Part shown: positions 18,493-26,503 of the stretch, piece by piece
How positions within the stretch are numbered: the first letter of the stretch is position 1
Layout of the letters: every line of letters starts with the position of its first letter
From: Chloroflexota bacterium
GTDB lineage: Bacteria; Chloroflexota; Anaerolineae; Anaerolineales; Anaerolineaceae
NCBI GenBank assembly: GCA_019136215.1
Contig: JAGVUP010000084.1
Location: 1 to 38,244, forward strand
Direction of reading: 5' to 3'
Length of the DNA: 38,244 bases
The notes under the pieces: generated by a model
What the model saw: the letters and a program-made list of their open reading frames with translations, nothing else
Databases searched by the model: none
Told to the model about the DNA's origin: nothing
Made by a program: the position numbers and the translations under genes

Positions 18493-19721
18493 GCAAACCC
18501 GAAGTGCTGGCGCTGATCCCGGCAAGGGGCGGCTCGAAGGGCATCCCTCGCAAGAATATCCGTGATTTTGCCGGTGCACCACTGATCGCCTACAGCATCG
18601 CCGCTGGATTGCAGTCGCAGCACATCACGCGCGTGATCGTCTCGACTGATGACGAGGAAATCGCTGCGGTTGCACGTGAGTGGGGTGCTGAAACGCCCTT
18701 TTTGCGTCCCGCTGAGTTCGCCCGGGACGACACCACCGATCTCCCAGTTTTCCAACAGGCCCTCGCCTGGCTGGCTGAGCACGAACAATATCATCCGGAT
18801 TTTTTGGTGCAATTGCGCCCGACCTCACCAGTTCGACCTGTACATCTGATCGACGAAGCTATCGAACTGATGCTCACCAATCCCCAAGCAGATTGCGTGC
18901 GTGGTGTGGTGCCCAGCGGGCAGAATCCTTTTAAGATGTGGCAGATTGAGCCGGATTCGCATCAGCTCAAACCCCTTTTGAGCCTGCCAGACCTGAAAGA
19001 ACCGTATAACGCGCCGCGTCAGGAACTGCCAAAGACTTTCTGGCAGACAGGTCATGTTGACGTCATTCGCACCAGCACGATTCTTGAAAAAGGCTCTCTG
19101 ACTGGGGATGTGATTCTGCCGGTATTGATCGACCCACGCTATACCGTTGATATCGATACTCCTGCCGACATGGCGCGCTATGCCAAGTTGATGCAGGACC
19201 CTGAACTCCATCCTGTTGATCCACTTAAAAGCCGGCGCGGTTTCCCAACTGATCCCAAACTACTGGTGATGGATTTTGACGGCGTTTTTACCGACGACAC
19301 TGTCATTACTGACCAGGATGGGCGAGAGAGCGTGATCTGCAGCCGCTCGGATGGCTTTGGACTTGATCTATTACGCCAGCAGGGCAAAGTGCAAGCAATG
19401 ATTCTCTCCCGTGAAAAAAATCCGGTAGCCAGCGCCAGAGCTCGCAAACTGAAACTTGAAGCCCATCAAGGTGTGCAGGATAAAGCTCAGGCTATTCAGC
19501 AGCTTATTAATGAACACAATTTAACGCAGGCAGAGGTTATTTACCTCGGTAACGACCTGAATGACCTGCCCGTTTTACCTTTCGTGGGATACTTTGTTTG
19601 TCCTCAGGATGCCCACTCTGAAGTGATTCGTAGGGCTGACCTGGTGCTGAGCAAACCCGGCGGACGCGGCGCTATCCGTGAATTAGTAGAGATTATCCTT
19701 AGGAGCGAACATGAATCGTGA
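18486..19721 (+). CDS. CMP-nonulosonic acid synthetase fused to HAD phosphatase
   Basis: The 411-residue protein has two domains. Residues about 1-235 are an acylneuraminate cytidylyltransferase: ALIPARGGSKGIPRKNI binds CTP, QLRPTSPVR binds the sugar, and VDIDTPAD is the C-terminal motif. Residues about 255-400 are a KdsC-like HAD domain with DFDGVFTDD (nucleophile D263, acid D265), ILSREKN, and GNDLNDLPVL for magnesium. Vertebrate CMAS has the same order, but here the HAD residues look intact. With the adjacent NeuB-type synthase the pair could run synthase, 9-phosphate phosphatase and CMP activation, as in the Kdn pathway. The start ATG has GGAGG upstream; the longer frame reaching back to 18423 is inside the SDR gene. 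Confidence 0.88.
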   Translation: MVGKPEVLALIPARGGSKGIPRKNIRDFAGAPLIAYSIAAGLQSQHITRVIVSTDDEEIAAVAREWGAETPFLRPAEFARDDTTDLPVFQQALAWLAEHEQYHPDFLVQLRPTSPVRPVHLIDEAIELMLTNPQADCVRGVVPSGQNPFKMWQIEPDSHQLKPLLSLPDLKEPYNAPRQELPKTFWQTGHVDVIRTSTILEKGSLTGDVILPVLIDPRYTVDIDTPADMARYAKLMQDPELHPVDPLKSRRGFPTDPKLLVMDFDGVFTDDTVITDQDGRESVICSRSDGFGLDLLRQQGKVQAMILSREKNPVASARARKLKLEAHQGVQDKAQAIQQLINEHNLTQAEVIYLGNDLNDLPVLPFVGYFVCPQDAHSEVIRRADLVLSKPGGRGAIRELVEIILRSEHES

Positions 19722-20589
19722 AGTGAGTATTGGCAACCGCAAGATCGGCGATGGACATCCCGCCTATATTATTGGCGAAATTGGCATCAACCATAATGGT
19801 GACATTAACGTAGCCAAAAAATTGATGGAAGTTGCCAGAAACGTCGGCGCAGATGCGGTTAAATTCCAAAAACGCACGCCAGAGCTATGTGTGCCGGAGC
19901 ATCAGCGCAACCAAATGCGCGACACCCCATGGGGCTATATCACTTACCTTGATTATCGCTACAAAGTGGAATTCGATGAGGAATCTTACACAGAAATCGA
20001 TCGTTTTGCCAGGGAAATCGGTATCGATTGGTTTGCATCCTCCTGGGATATCCCCTCGTTGGAGATCATCAATCGGTTCAATCCGCCCGCCCACAAAATT
20101 CCTTCCGCGCTCCTAACGGACTTGGAACTCTTGCGGGCTTACCGCGCCACAGGCAAGCCGCTGATCGTCTCGACCGGAATGTCCACCCTCAATGAGATCA
20201 AGGCTGCTCTGGAAATCATCGGCGAAGAAAACCTGATCCTCTGCCACACCACTAGCAGCTATCCCTGCCCACCTGAAGAACTCAACCTGCGCATGATCCA
20301 AACCCTGCGCGACATGACCAGCATCTGCCCAATTGGCTATTCCGGGCATGAAGTGGGCTTGGTGCCTTCGGCAGTAGCCGTGGCACTGGGAGCCTGCCTG
20401 ATTGAACGCCACATTACGCTCGACCGCGCCATGTGGGGATCTGACCAGAGCGCTTCCGTGGAACCGCAAGGTCTCGCCAGCCTAGTGAAGTATATTCGCG
20501 TTACGGAACGCTCGTTGGGCGATGGCATTAAGCGCGTCTATGACAGCGAGCTATCTTCGTTAAGCAAGTTAAGGCGGTTTAGCCAGTAA
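19711..20589 (+). CDS. NeuB-family nonulosonic acid synthase without SAF domain
   Basis: This 292-residue TIM-barrel synthase condenses PEP with a sugar or sugar phosphate. GEIGINHNG holds the canonical Glu (E23), VKFQK holds the PEP lysine (K51), KIPSALLTD follows, and the metal histidines are probably those in GYSGHE and ERHITLD. The DRAMWGSDQ-x-SVEP stretch is typical of phosphosugar-type synthases such as those for Neu5Ac-9-P or Kdn-9-P. The chain stops before any SAF lid, unlike the paralog at 10145. The start overlaps the CMP-synthetase/phosphatase gene by 11 bases with a TAGGAG ribosome-binding site. This supports joint function. Confidence 0.85.
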   Translation: MNREVSIGNRKIGDGHPAYIIGEIGINHNGDINVAKKLMEVARNVGADAVKFQKRTPELCVPEHQRNQMRDTPWGYITYLDYRYKVEFDEESYTEIDRFAREIGIDWFASSWDIPSLEIINRFNPPAHKIPSALLTDLELLRAYRATGKPLIVSTGMSTLNEIKAALEIIGEENLILCHTTSSYPCPPEELNLRMIQTLRDMTSICPIGYSGHEVGLVPSAVAVALGACLIERHITLDRAMWGSDQSASVEPQGLASLVKYIRVTERSLGDGIKRVYDSELSSLSKLRRFSQ

Positions 20590-20590
20590 G

Positions 20591-22213
20591 ATGAGAATCC
20601 TGCAGTTAATAGAATGTGTGAGCCGCCAGCTCAAGCTTGAGCTGGCGCATTTCGCCAACGATCGTCGTTTTGCCAACCTCGCCAACCAGGTGAAAGAGGC
20701 TGCGCCAGAGAAGACCGATGCCCCTGTCATTTTCTTCGATGTTTCCACGCGCCTGACAGGCACCAGCCTCAACGCGGCTTTTGCAGCCCTGAGCGCCTGG
20801 TCGCTGGAGCTGAAAGGTGTGCGGGTGATTCATTTTGTGTGTCAGCGAGGTTTGGCGCCCTGTGTTTTCGGCACGAAACGAAACGCCCTGCACCATCAGC
20901 CTCCCTGCGGAGGCTGCACGCGCCAGTCCAGAGCGCTTTTTGGGCAATCTGAGGTTTTCCCTTTTAGCTTCGACGCGGAAGCCCTGCCCCACGGACTGCT
21001 GGAACCGCTCGGGCTCGAGGAACTCAGCCGCTTCACCTATGCGGATTTGCCCCTTGGCGAGCTGGCTCTGCCCTCCATGCGCTGGATTCTGCGCCGGCAT
21101 CACCTGAGCGATGATGAGCTGACCTGTTCTCTGTTCCGGAACTATATCCGCTCTGCCTACTCCCTGGCTCTTCAGTTTGAAGCGCTCATACGGGAGACGC
21201 AGCCTCAAAGCGTGGTGGTGTTCAATGGGATGCAGTACCCCGAAGCCACTGCCAGGTGGGTGGCGCGCAAACACGGCATCCGCGTCATCAGCCACGAAGT
21301 CGGTATGGTTCCCTTCAGCGCTTACTTCACCGAAGGGGATGCCACTGCCTATGACCTCGACATTCCAGCGGATTTTGAATTGAACGAGGCGCAGAATCAA
21401 CGTCTGGATGAATATCTGAGCAAGCGTTTCAAGGGCGATTTCCGCATGGCGGGCGTCAGATTTTGGCCCTCAATGAGCGAGCTGAAGCCGGACTTTCTGG
21501 AAAAAGCTGCTGGCTTCAAGCAGGTGGTGCCGGTTTTTACCAACGTCATCTTCGATACCAGCCAGCCGCATGCCAATGTCGTCTTTGAAGACATGTTCAC
21601 CTGGCTTGATGCCCTGCTGGAAACGGTTAGAGAGCATCCCGAAACGCTGTTTGTCATCCGAGCCCATCCCGACGAAGCCCGCGCGGGCAAAGCCAGCGAG
21701 GAATCGGTAGCGCAGTGGGCAAAAGCACGCTCTTTACGGAAGCATCCCAACCTGCACTTCATCCCGCCCCAGGAATACGTTAACTCCTACGACCTGATCC
21801 GCATGGCAAAATTCGTGCTGATCTACAACTCCACGATCGGTCTTGAGGCCTCCATCCTCGGCGCGGCGGTGCTTTCGGCTGGCAAATCGCGCTACACAGC
21901 TTCTGATGTTGTCTGGCTGCCCCGAACAAAGGAAGCCTATCGCGAAAAATTAGAGGGTCTCCTGGCAGCCGAGACGGTTGAAGCGCCAGCTCACTTCAGG
22001 CGCAACGCCCGACGTTTCCTTTTTTGGCAGCTTTTCCGCTCCTCGCTCAGCTTCGAGGACTTCCTTAAACCGGATGGCGTCTGGGCGGGCTATGTGACCC
22101 TCAAAAAATTCCCCTGGCAGGCGCTCCTGCCCGAAAATTCCGCTGTGCTTCAAACCATTCAGGATGGCATCCTGCGCGGCGGAGATTTTATGCTCAAGGA
22201 GGACCCTCGTTGA
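20591..22213 (+). CDS. capsule-synthesis-type glycosyltransferase, candidate CMP-nonulosonate transferase
   Basis: This 540-residue protein has the same plan as the one at 5669. The C-terminal GT-B-like lobe has the HP motif IRAHPDE (H359-P360) and, about 55 residues on, the S/T motif YNSTIGLEA (S414-T415). These two motifs contact CMP in several sialyl- and Kdo-transferases. The N-terminal half carries a PPCGGC cysteine pair (about residue 100) and FGTKRN, known from capsule polysaccharide proteins. It sits exactly between a NeuB-type synthase and a CMP-sugar synthetase gene, which fits a transferase using their product. The ribosome-binding site is weak and the gap after neuB is one base, so translation is probably coupled. 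Confidence 0.6.
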   Translation: MRILQLIECVSRQLKLELAHFANDRRFANLANQVKEAAPEKTDAPVIFFDVSTRLTGTSLNAAFAALSAWSLELKGVRVIHFVCQRGLAPCVFGTKRNALHHQPPCGGCTRQSRALFGQSEVFPFSFDAEALPHGLLEPLGLEELSRFTYADLPLGELALPSMRWILRRHHLSDDELTCSLFRNYIRSAYSLALQFEALIRETQPQSVVVFNGMQYPEATARWVARKHGIRVISHEVGMVPFSAYFTEGDATAYDLDIPADFELNEAQNQRLDEYLSKRFKGDFRMAGVRFWPSMSELKPDFLEKAAGFKQVVPVFTNVIFDTSQPHANVVFEDMFTWLDALLETVREHPETLFVIRAHPDEARAGKASEESVAQWAKARSLRKHPNLHFIPPQEYVNSYDLIRMAKFVLIYNSTIGLEASILGAAVLSAGKSRYTASDVVWLPRTKEAYREKLEGLLAAETVEAPAHFRRNARRFLFWQLFRSSLSFEDFLKPDGVWAGYVTLKKFPWQALLPENSAVLQTIQDGILRGGDFMLKEDPR

Positions 22214-22893
22214 AACTCGAAAAGATCGTAGCTCTGGTGCCCATGCGTCACGACTCCAAACGCGTCCCCGGCAAGAATTACCGCATGATGTGCGGCAAGC
22301 CGCTCTACGCACATATCATCGAAACTCTTTTGAGCGTAGAAACCATCGACCAGGTGGTGGTGGATACCGATTCTCCGCCGGTGATGGAAGGTCTGGCGCG
22401 GGACTATCCGCAAGTGAAAGTGCTGCTGCGCCCGGAAGAGCTGCGTGCCGACACCACCCCCACGAATGAGATCCTGGTGCACGACACCTCCCTGGTGCCC
22501 GCCGACCTCTACCTGCAGACTCACAGCACCAACCCACTACTCAAAGGGGAAACCATTCGCCGCGCCATTGCTCAACTGTGTCAGTCCTACCCTGAATACG
22601 ACTCGCTATTTGGCGTTACCCGGCTTCAAACCCGTCTCTGGGACGAGCTTGGCAGGGCGGTGAACCACAACCCCGCCGTCCTCCTCCGCACGCAGGACCT
22701 GCCCCCAATCTACGAAGAAAACTCCTGCATCTATCTCTTCACACGCGAAACGCTGCTCTCAAGGCGCAACCGCCTGGGTGAGAGACCAATGATGTTCGAA
22801 ATCGACGCCCGTGAAGCAACAGATATTGATGAGGAACTGGATTTTGTCATCGCTGAAACGCTGATGGCGCATCAAAATAAGGTTCGAGGTTGA
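22210..22893 (+). CDS. acylneuraminate cytidylyltransferase-like enzyme
   Basis: This 227-residue stand-alone CMP-sugar synthetase has a variant nucleotide loop VPMRHDSKRVPGKNY, LQTHSTNPLL at the sugar site and FEIDAREATDIDEELDF near the C-terminus. It starts at TTG, overlapping the previous stop, with a perfect AAGGAGG site in front. It lacks the HAD domain of the paralog at 18486. Neighbouring 2-hydroxyacid dehydrogenase and SDR genes suggest a different or further modified substrate. Confidence 0.8.
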   Translation: MKLEKIVALVPMRHDSKRVPGKNYRMMCGKPLYAHIIETLLSVETIDQVVVDTDSPPVMEGLARDYPQVKVLLRPEELRADTTPTNEILVHDTSLVPADLYLQTHSTNPLLKGETIRRAIAQLCQSYPEYDSLFGVTRLQTRLWDELGRAVNHNPAVLLRTQDLPPIYEENSCIYLFTRETLLSRRNRLGERPMMFEIDAREATDIDEELDFVIAETLMAHQNKVRG

Positions 22894-22897
22894 CAAA

Positions 22898-23878
22898 ATG
22901 ACCAACGTGTTAGTTTCCGCCCCCTATATGCTGCCTTTCATGGACCGCTTCACTCCCGTTTTGGAACACTTCGGACTCCATCCCATCATTCCTGATGTCC
23001 ACGAACGCCTCGAAGCGGAAGAAATCCTGCGCTACGCGGGTCAGTTTGAGGGCACCATCTGCGGCGATGACCGCTACAATGCCGATGTCATCAAAGCCTG
23101 CCTGCCCGCGCTGAAAGTCATTTCCAAGTGGGGCACCGGCATTGATTCGATTGACAAGCAGGCTGCTGAAGCAATGGGCGTGCGCGTGATGAACACCCCA
23201 AACGCTTTCACCGTGCCCGTTTCCGAAAGCGTCTTGTGCAGCATTCTCAACTTTGCCCGCAGGCAGCCCTGGATGGATCGCTCCATGAAAAACGGCATCT
23301 GGGATAAGATCCCCGGGCACACCCTGAGCGAGTCCACCATCGGCGTGGTTGGCGTTGGAAATATCGGCAAAGCCGTGCTCAGACGCGCGCGCGCTTTTGG
23401 GATGAAACTCCTGGGGAACGACATCATCGAGATCGAGCCCGACTTCCTGATTGAAAACGGCGTGGAAATGACCACCCTCGAGGACCTGCTGCGGCGGGCG
23501 GACTACATCAGCCTCAACCCCTCTCTGACTCCATCGTCATATCACCTGATCAATGCTGAAACCCTGCGTCTGGTCAAGCCGACCGCGGTGCTGGTGAATG
23601 CCTCGCGCGGTCCGGTGGTACACGAAGCGGCGCTGGTGGAGGCTCTCCAGCAGGGCAGGCTGAGGGGCGCGGCGCTGGACGTTTTTGAAAAAGAACCGCT
23701 TCCTGCGGACAGTCCGCTGCTGCAGATGGATAATGTGATGCTCTCGCCTCACAACACCAACAGCAGCCCCTTCTATTGGGAACGGATCCACTGGAATACC
23801 CTGCGCAATCTGCTCATCGGGCTCAACATCCCAACTGGAGATATCGACAGCCTGAAAGCGCTCGAGAAACAAGCTTGA
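22898..23878 (+). CDS. D-2-hydroxyacid dehydrogenase (phosphoglycerate dehydrogenase-like)
   Basis: This 326-residue NAD-dependent enzyme has the GVVGVGNIG cofactor motif and a catalytic set of R237 (ASRGPVV), a glutamate in DVFEKEP (E264 or E266) and H285 (SPHNTN). The residues after the histidine (NTN) differ from the PHIGG of serine-pathway enzymes. That and the absence of an ACT domain suggest another 2-oxo or 2-hydroxy acid substrate. Position between a CMP-sugar synthetase and an SDR hints at oxidation or reduction of a sugar acid or side chain. Confidence 0.82.
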   Translation: MTNVLVSAPYMLPFMDRFTPVLEHFGLHPIIPDVHERLEAEEILRYAGQFEGTICGDDRYNADVIKACLPALKVISKWGTGIDSIDKQAAEAMGVRVMNTPNAFTVPVSESVLCSILNFARRQPWMDRSMKNGIWDKIPGHTLSESTIGVVGVGNIGKAVLRRARAFGMKLLGNDIIEIEPDFLIENGVEMTTLEDLLRRADYISLNPSLTPSSYHLINAETLRLVKPTAVLVNASRGPVVHEAALVEALQQGRLRGAALDVFEKEPLPADSPLLQMDNVMLSPHNTNSSPFYWERIHWNTLRNLLIGLNIPTGDIDSLKALEKQA

Positions 23879-23900
23879 GTTTGAAAGAAAAGGACGAAAT

Positions 23901-24662
23901 ATGAGCGAAACAAAGAAAAATATCCTGATAACTGGCGCCGCCGGAGGCGTGGGGCGGGCAACCGTGAAACTCTTCCACGAACGCGGCTTCCGCGTGATTG
24001 GCGTTGACCGCAAAAGCGTCTATGGCGAATTCCCCGCCGATGGGTTGTTTATCCAGGCGGACATTTCCGTGCCTGAGAATCTCGAAAAAATTTTTATGCA
24101 AGCCTCCCAATTTACCTCCACTCTGGACGTACTGGTAAACAACGCGGGTTTCCAGGTGACCAAACCTCTCATCGAGACAACGGTCGAGGAATGGGACATG
24201 GTGATGACTTCCAACCTGCGTTCGGTGTTTCTGGGCGCCAAGCTGGCTTATCCGCTGCTCAAAGCGAACGGCGGAGCGATTGTGAACGTTTCATCGGTTC
24301 ACGCCGTTGCCACCAGCGCCAACATCGCCGCATATGCTGCCAGCAAGGGCGGTTTGCTCGCGCTGACCCGCGCGATGGCGATCGAATTCGCGCCGGATAA
24401 GATTCGCGTGAACGCGGTACTGCCCGGGGCGGTCGATACGCCAATGCTGCGCGCGGGTTTTCACCGCGGACGCGAAAACGAAGCCTCCGAGGAAAGCCAA
24501 CTGGCAGCTCTGGCTGCCAAAACTGTCAACGGGCGCGTTGGTCTGCCTGAAGAAATTGCCTCAGTCATTTACTTCCTCGCGGATAACTCACAGTCCAGTT
24601 TCATCACCGGGCAAGGACTGTTGGCGGACGGTGGCGCGACCTGCCGCTTGAGCACCGAGTGA
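23901..24662 (+). CDS. short-chain dehydrogenase/reductase
   Basis: This 253-residue classical SDR has TGAAGGVG at the N-terminus, LVNNAG, NVSSVHAV (catalytic Ser), YAASK (Y145, K149) and VNAVLPGAVDTPM, ending with GQGLLADGG. Its length and motifs match 3-ketoacyl-reductase or sugar-dehydrogenase types. It lies between the 2-hydroxyacid dehydrogenase and the DUF115 gene, so a sugar or sugar-acid substrate is more likely than a lipid. Confidence 0.8.
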   Translation: MSETKKNILITGAAGGVGRATVKLFHERGFRVIGVDRKSVYGEFPADGLFIQADISVPENLEKIFMQASQFTSTLDVLVNNAGFQVTKPLIETTVEEWDMVMTSNLRSVFLGAKLAYPLLKANGGAIVNVSSVHAVATSANIAAYAASKGGLLALTRAMAIEFAPDKIRVNAVLPGAVDTPMLRAGFHRGRENEASEESQLAALAAKTVNGRVGLPEEIASVIYFLADNSQSSFITGQGLLADGGATCRLSTE

Positions 24663-25471
24663 CCATGATCCAACCCGACCAAACCCCCGAGATCTCCCCG
24701 CTGGGGCGCTTTGCCCGCAACGCCTACGATTTCGTCAAGCGCCTGCCTGAGCTGCCCGCAGCCTACTTGCACCCATGGAGGCGCGAATCCCGCCGCAGGT
24801 TGGGACTTTTGAAAGACAGTCATCGGGGCGAACGCTGTTTCATTGTCGGCAATGGTCCTTCGCTGAAGAACACCGACCTCAGTCTGCTCAAAAACGAGTT
24901 TGCGATTGGCATGAACCGCGTTTTCCTCGCCTCTGAGGAGCTCGGCTTCACTCCGAGCTGCCTGGTTTGTGTGAATGACCTCGTGGTGGAACAATCCGTG
25001 CCCGAGTTCAATGCCTTAAAGATGCCTAAATTTTTCGCGTGGCGTGCCAGCAAATGGCTGAAAATGGACGACTGGATGCACTTTATCTACACCACTTACA
25101 CCACACCGAAGTTCGCCACCGACGTCCGCAACCGGGTTTGGGAAGGCGCCACAGTCACCAACGTCTGCCTGCAGCTTGCCTATCATATGGGCTTCAGCGA
25201 GGTCATCTTGATAGGTGTTGATCACAGCTTTGCCACCAAAGGAAAACCGAACACTACCGTGGAATCCCAGGGCGATGACCCCAACCACTTCTCCGCGGCG
25301 TATTTTGGCAAAGGCTTCCGCTGGCAACTGCCGGACCTGGAGACCTCCGAAATCGGCTACCGCATGGCGCGCCGGGCTTATGAAAACGCTGGCAGACGCG
25401 TCTTGGACGCGACCATCGGCGGTAAGCTGGACATCTTCGAAAAAGCGGACTACCTGACCCTGTTTCGTTGA
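24659..25471 (+). CDS. DUF115/MptE-like protein, candidate nonulosonate transferase
   Basis: This 270-residue protein has FIVGNGPSLKNTDLSLL (glycine-rich nucleotide loop, G64-S68), IGMNRVFLASEELGF and the late motif ILIGVDHSF (D188, H189). These mark the DUF115 group, which includes MptE and the flagellar Maf proteins that put nonulosonic acids on flagellin. The opening loop also resembles GT42 sialyltransferases (AGNGPSLKN). It is the last gene of the main operon, right after CMP-sugar genes, so transfer of a CMP-nonulosonate is the best guess. The start is GTG overlapping the SDR stop; ATG 24665 is an alternative. Neither has a clear ribosome-binding site. Confidence 0.65.
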   Translation: MTMIQPDQTPEISPLGRFARNAYDFVKRLPELPAAYLHPWRRESRRRLGLLKDSHRGERCFIVGNGPSLKNTDLSLLKNEFAIGMNRVFLASEELGFTPSCLVCVNDLVVEQSVPEFNALKMPKFFAWRASKWLKMDDWMHFIYTTYTTPKFATDVRNRVWEGATVTNVCLQLAYHMGFSEVILIGVDHSFATKGKPNTTVESQGDDPNHFSAAYFGKGFRWQLPDLETSEIGYRMARRAYENAGRRVLDATIGGKLDIFEKADYLTLFR

Positions 25472-25522
25472 AGGGTCGAGCGAGAAACTCAAAACTAAGC
25501 GATCTGACCGACTGCAGCAGAC

Positions 25523-25528
25523 TATAAT
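25523..25528 (+). promoter_or_regulatory. -10 box immediately before a start codon
   Basis: A consensus TATAAT is followed by six bases (GAGAAA) and then the ATG at 25535. Transcription would begin on or next to the ATG, giving a leaderless mRNA. No clear -35 and no ribosome-binding site are visible. It probably starts a new transcription unit after the main block. Confidence 0.5.
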
Positions 25529-25534
25529 GAGAAA

Positions 25535-26503
25535 ATGCAACGCGATCCGCTGGTAAGCGTTATCACCCCCTCTTTCAACCAGTCTGCCTTCCTTGAGCAG
25601 GCGATTCAATCCGTCCTTGACCAGGATTACCCTGAAATTGAATACTGGGTGATGGATGGCGGTTCCACAGACCAAAGCGTCGAAATCATCAAGAAATTCG
25701 AGTCGCGGCTTGCTGGCTGGGTTTCCGAGAAAGACAAAGGACAGGCGGATGGCGTGAACAAGGGTTTTGCTAAAGCAAGCGGCGAGATTATCGGCTGGCT
25801 CAACTCGGATGACCTCTACTACCCGGGGGCTGTCAGAGGCGCGGTCGAAGCCTTCCGCCAACATCCGCAGGCTTCTTTTGTTTTCAGCGATGTTGAGTCG
25901 ATTGACGAACACGGAAACGCCTTCAACTTGATGCGCTATGGCGATTGGAAACTGGCAGACCTGATGACCTTCAAGATCATCGGTCAGCCCGGAGTTTTCA
26001 TGCGCCGCGAGGTGCTGGAGCAGGCAGGGTATTTGGACCTCAGTTACAACTACCTGTTGGACGTGCAGCTCTGGCTAAGGATGGCTGCCATTGCCGAGCC
26101 TTGTTATGTGCCCGGAGCCGTTTGGGCAGCCGCGCGCATTCACACAAACGCTAAAAACGTTGCCCACGCGCAGGATTTCGGCGCGGAAGCGTTCCGCCTT
26201 GCCAAATGGATCTGTGAGACCGAGCGGTTTTATCCTCTTTCCGGCAAGCTGTTCAATAAAATTTGGGCTGGGGCGCACCGTCTTAACGCTTTTTACCTGG
26301 TGGAAGCCGGTCAGTTCAAACCAGCGCTGCGGTCCTATGCGAAAATGCTGCGGCTGGCGCCATCCAGCGCGAAAGGTGCGCTAAGGCGCATGGGATATGC
26401 GGCTCTCGGCTCGCTTGGGGCGCAAAACTTGCGCCGGTCCTACGATAAATGGCGCCTGAATCGCTATCATAAGCGCGTTGGCAAGGAGTCGGACAGTGAC
26501 TGA
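25535..26503 (+). CDS. family 2 glycosyltransferase (first of a tandem pair)
   Basis: This 322-residue GT-A enzyme has SVITPSFNQSAFLEQAI, VMDGGSTDQSVEI, a conserved DKGQADGVNKGF and the metal motif LNSDDLYYPGA, then GQPGVFMRREVLEQAG. The DGGSTD and DKGQ-D motifs group it with GT2 enzymes that often make rhamnosyl or hexosyl linkages, but the sugar is unknown. It has no signal peptide. The neighbour at 26496 has the same motifs in the same order, so the pair arose by duplication. Confidence 0.88.
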   Translation: MQRDPLVSVITPSFNQSAFLEQAIQSVLDQDYPEIEYWVMDGGSTDQSVEIIKKFESRLAGWVSEKDKGQADGVNKGFAKASGEIIGWLNSDDLYYPGAVRGAVEAFRQHPQASFVFSDVESIDEHGNAFNLMRYGDWKLADLMTFKIIGQPGVFMRREVLEQAGYLDLSYNYLLDVQLWLRMAAIAEPCYVPGAVWAAARIHTNAKNVAHAQDFGAEAFRLAKWICETERFYPLSGKLFNKIWAGAHRLNAFYLVEAGQFKPALRSYAKMLRLAPSSAKGALRRMGYAALGSLGAQNLRRSYDKWRLNRYHKRVGKESDSD

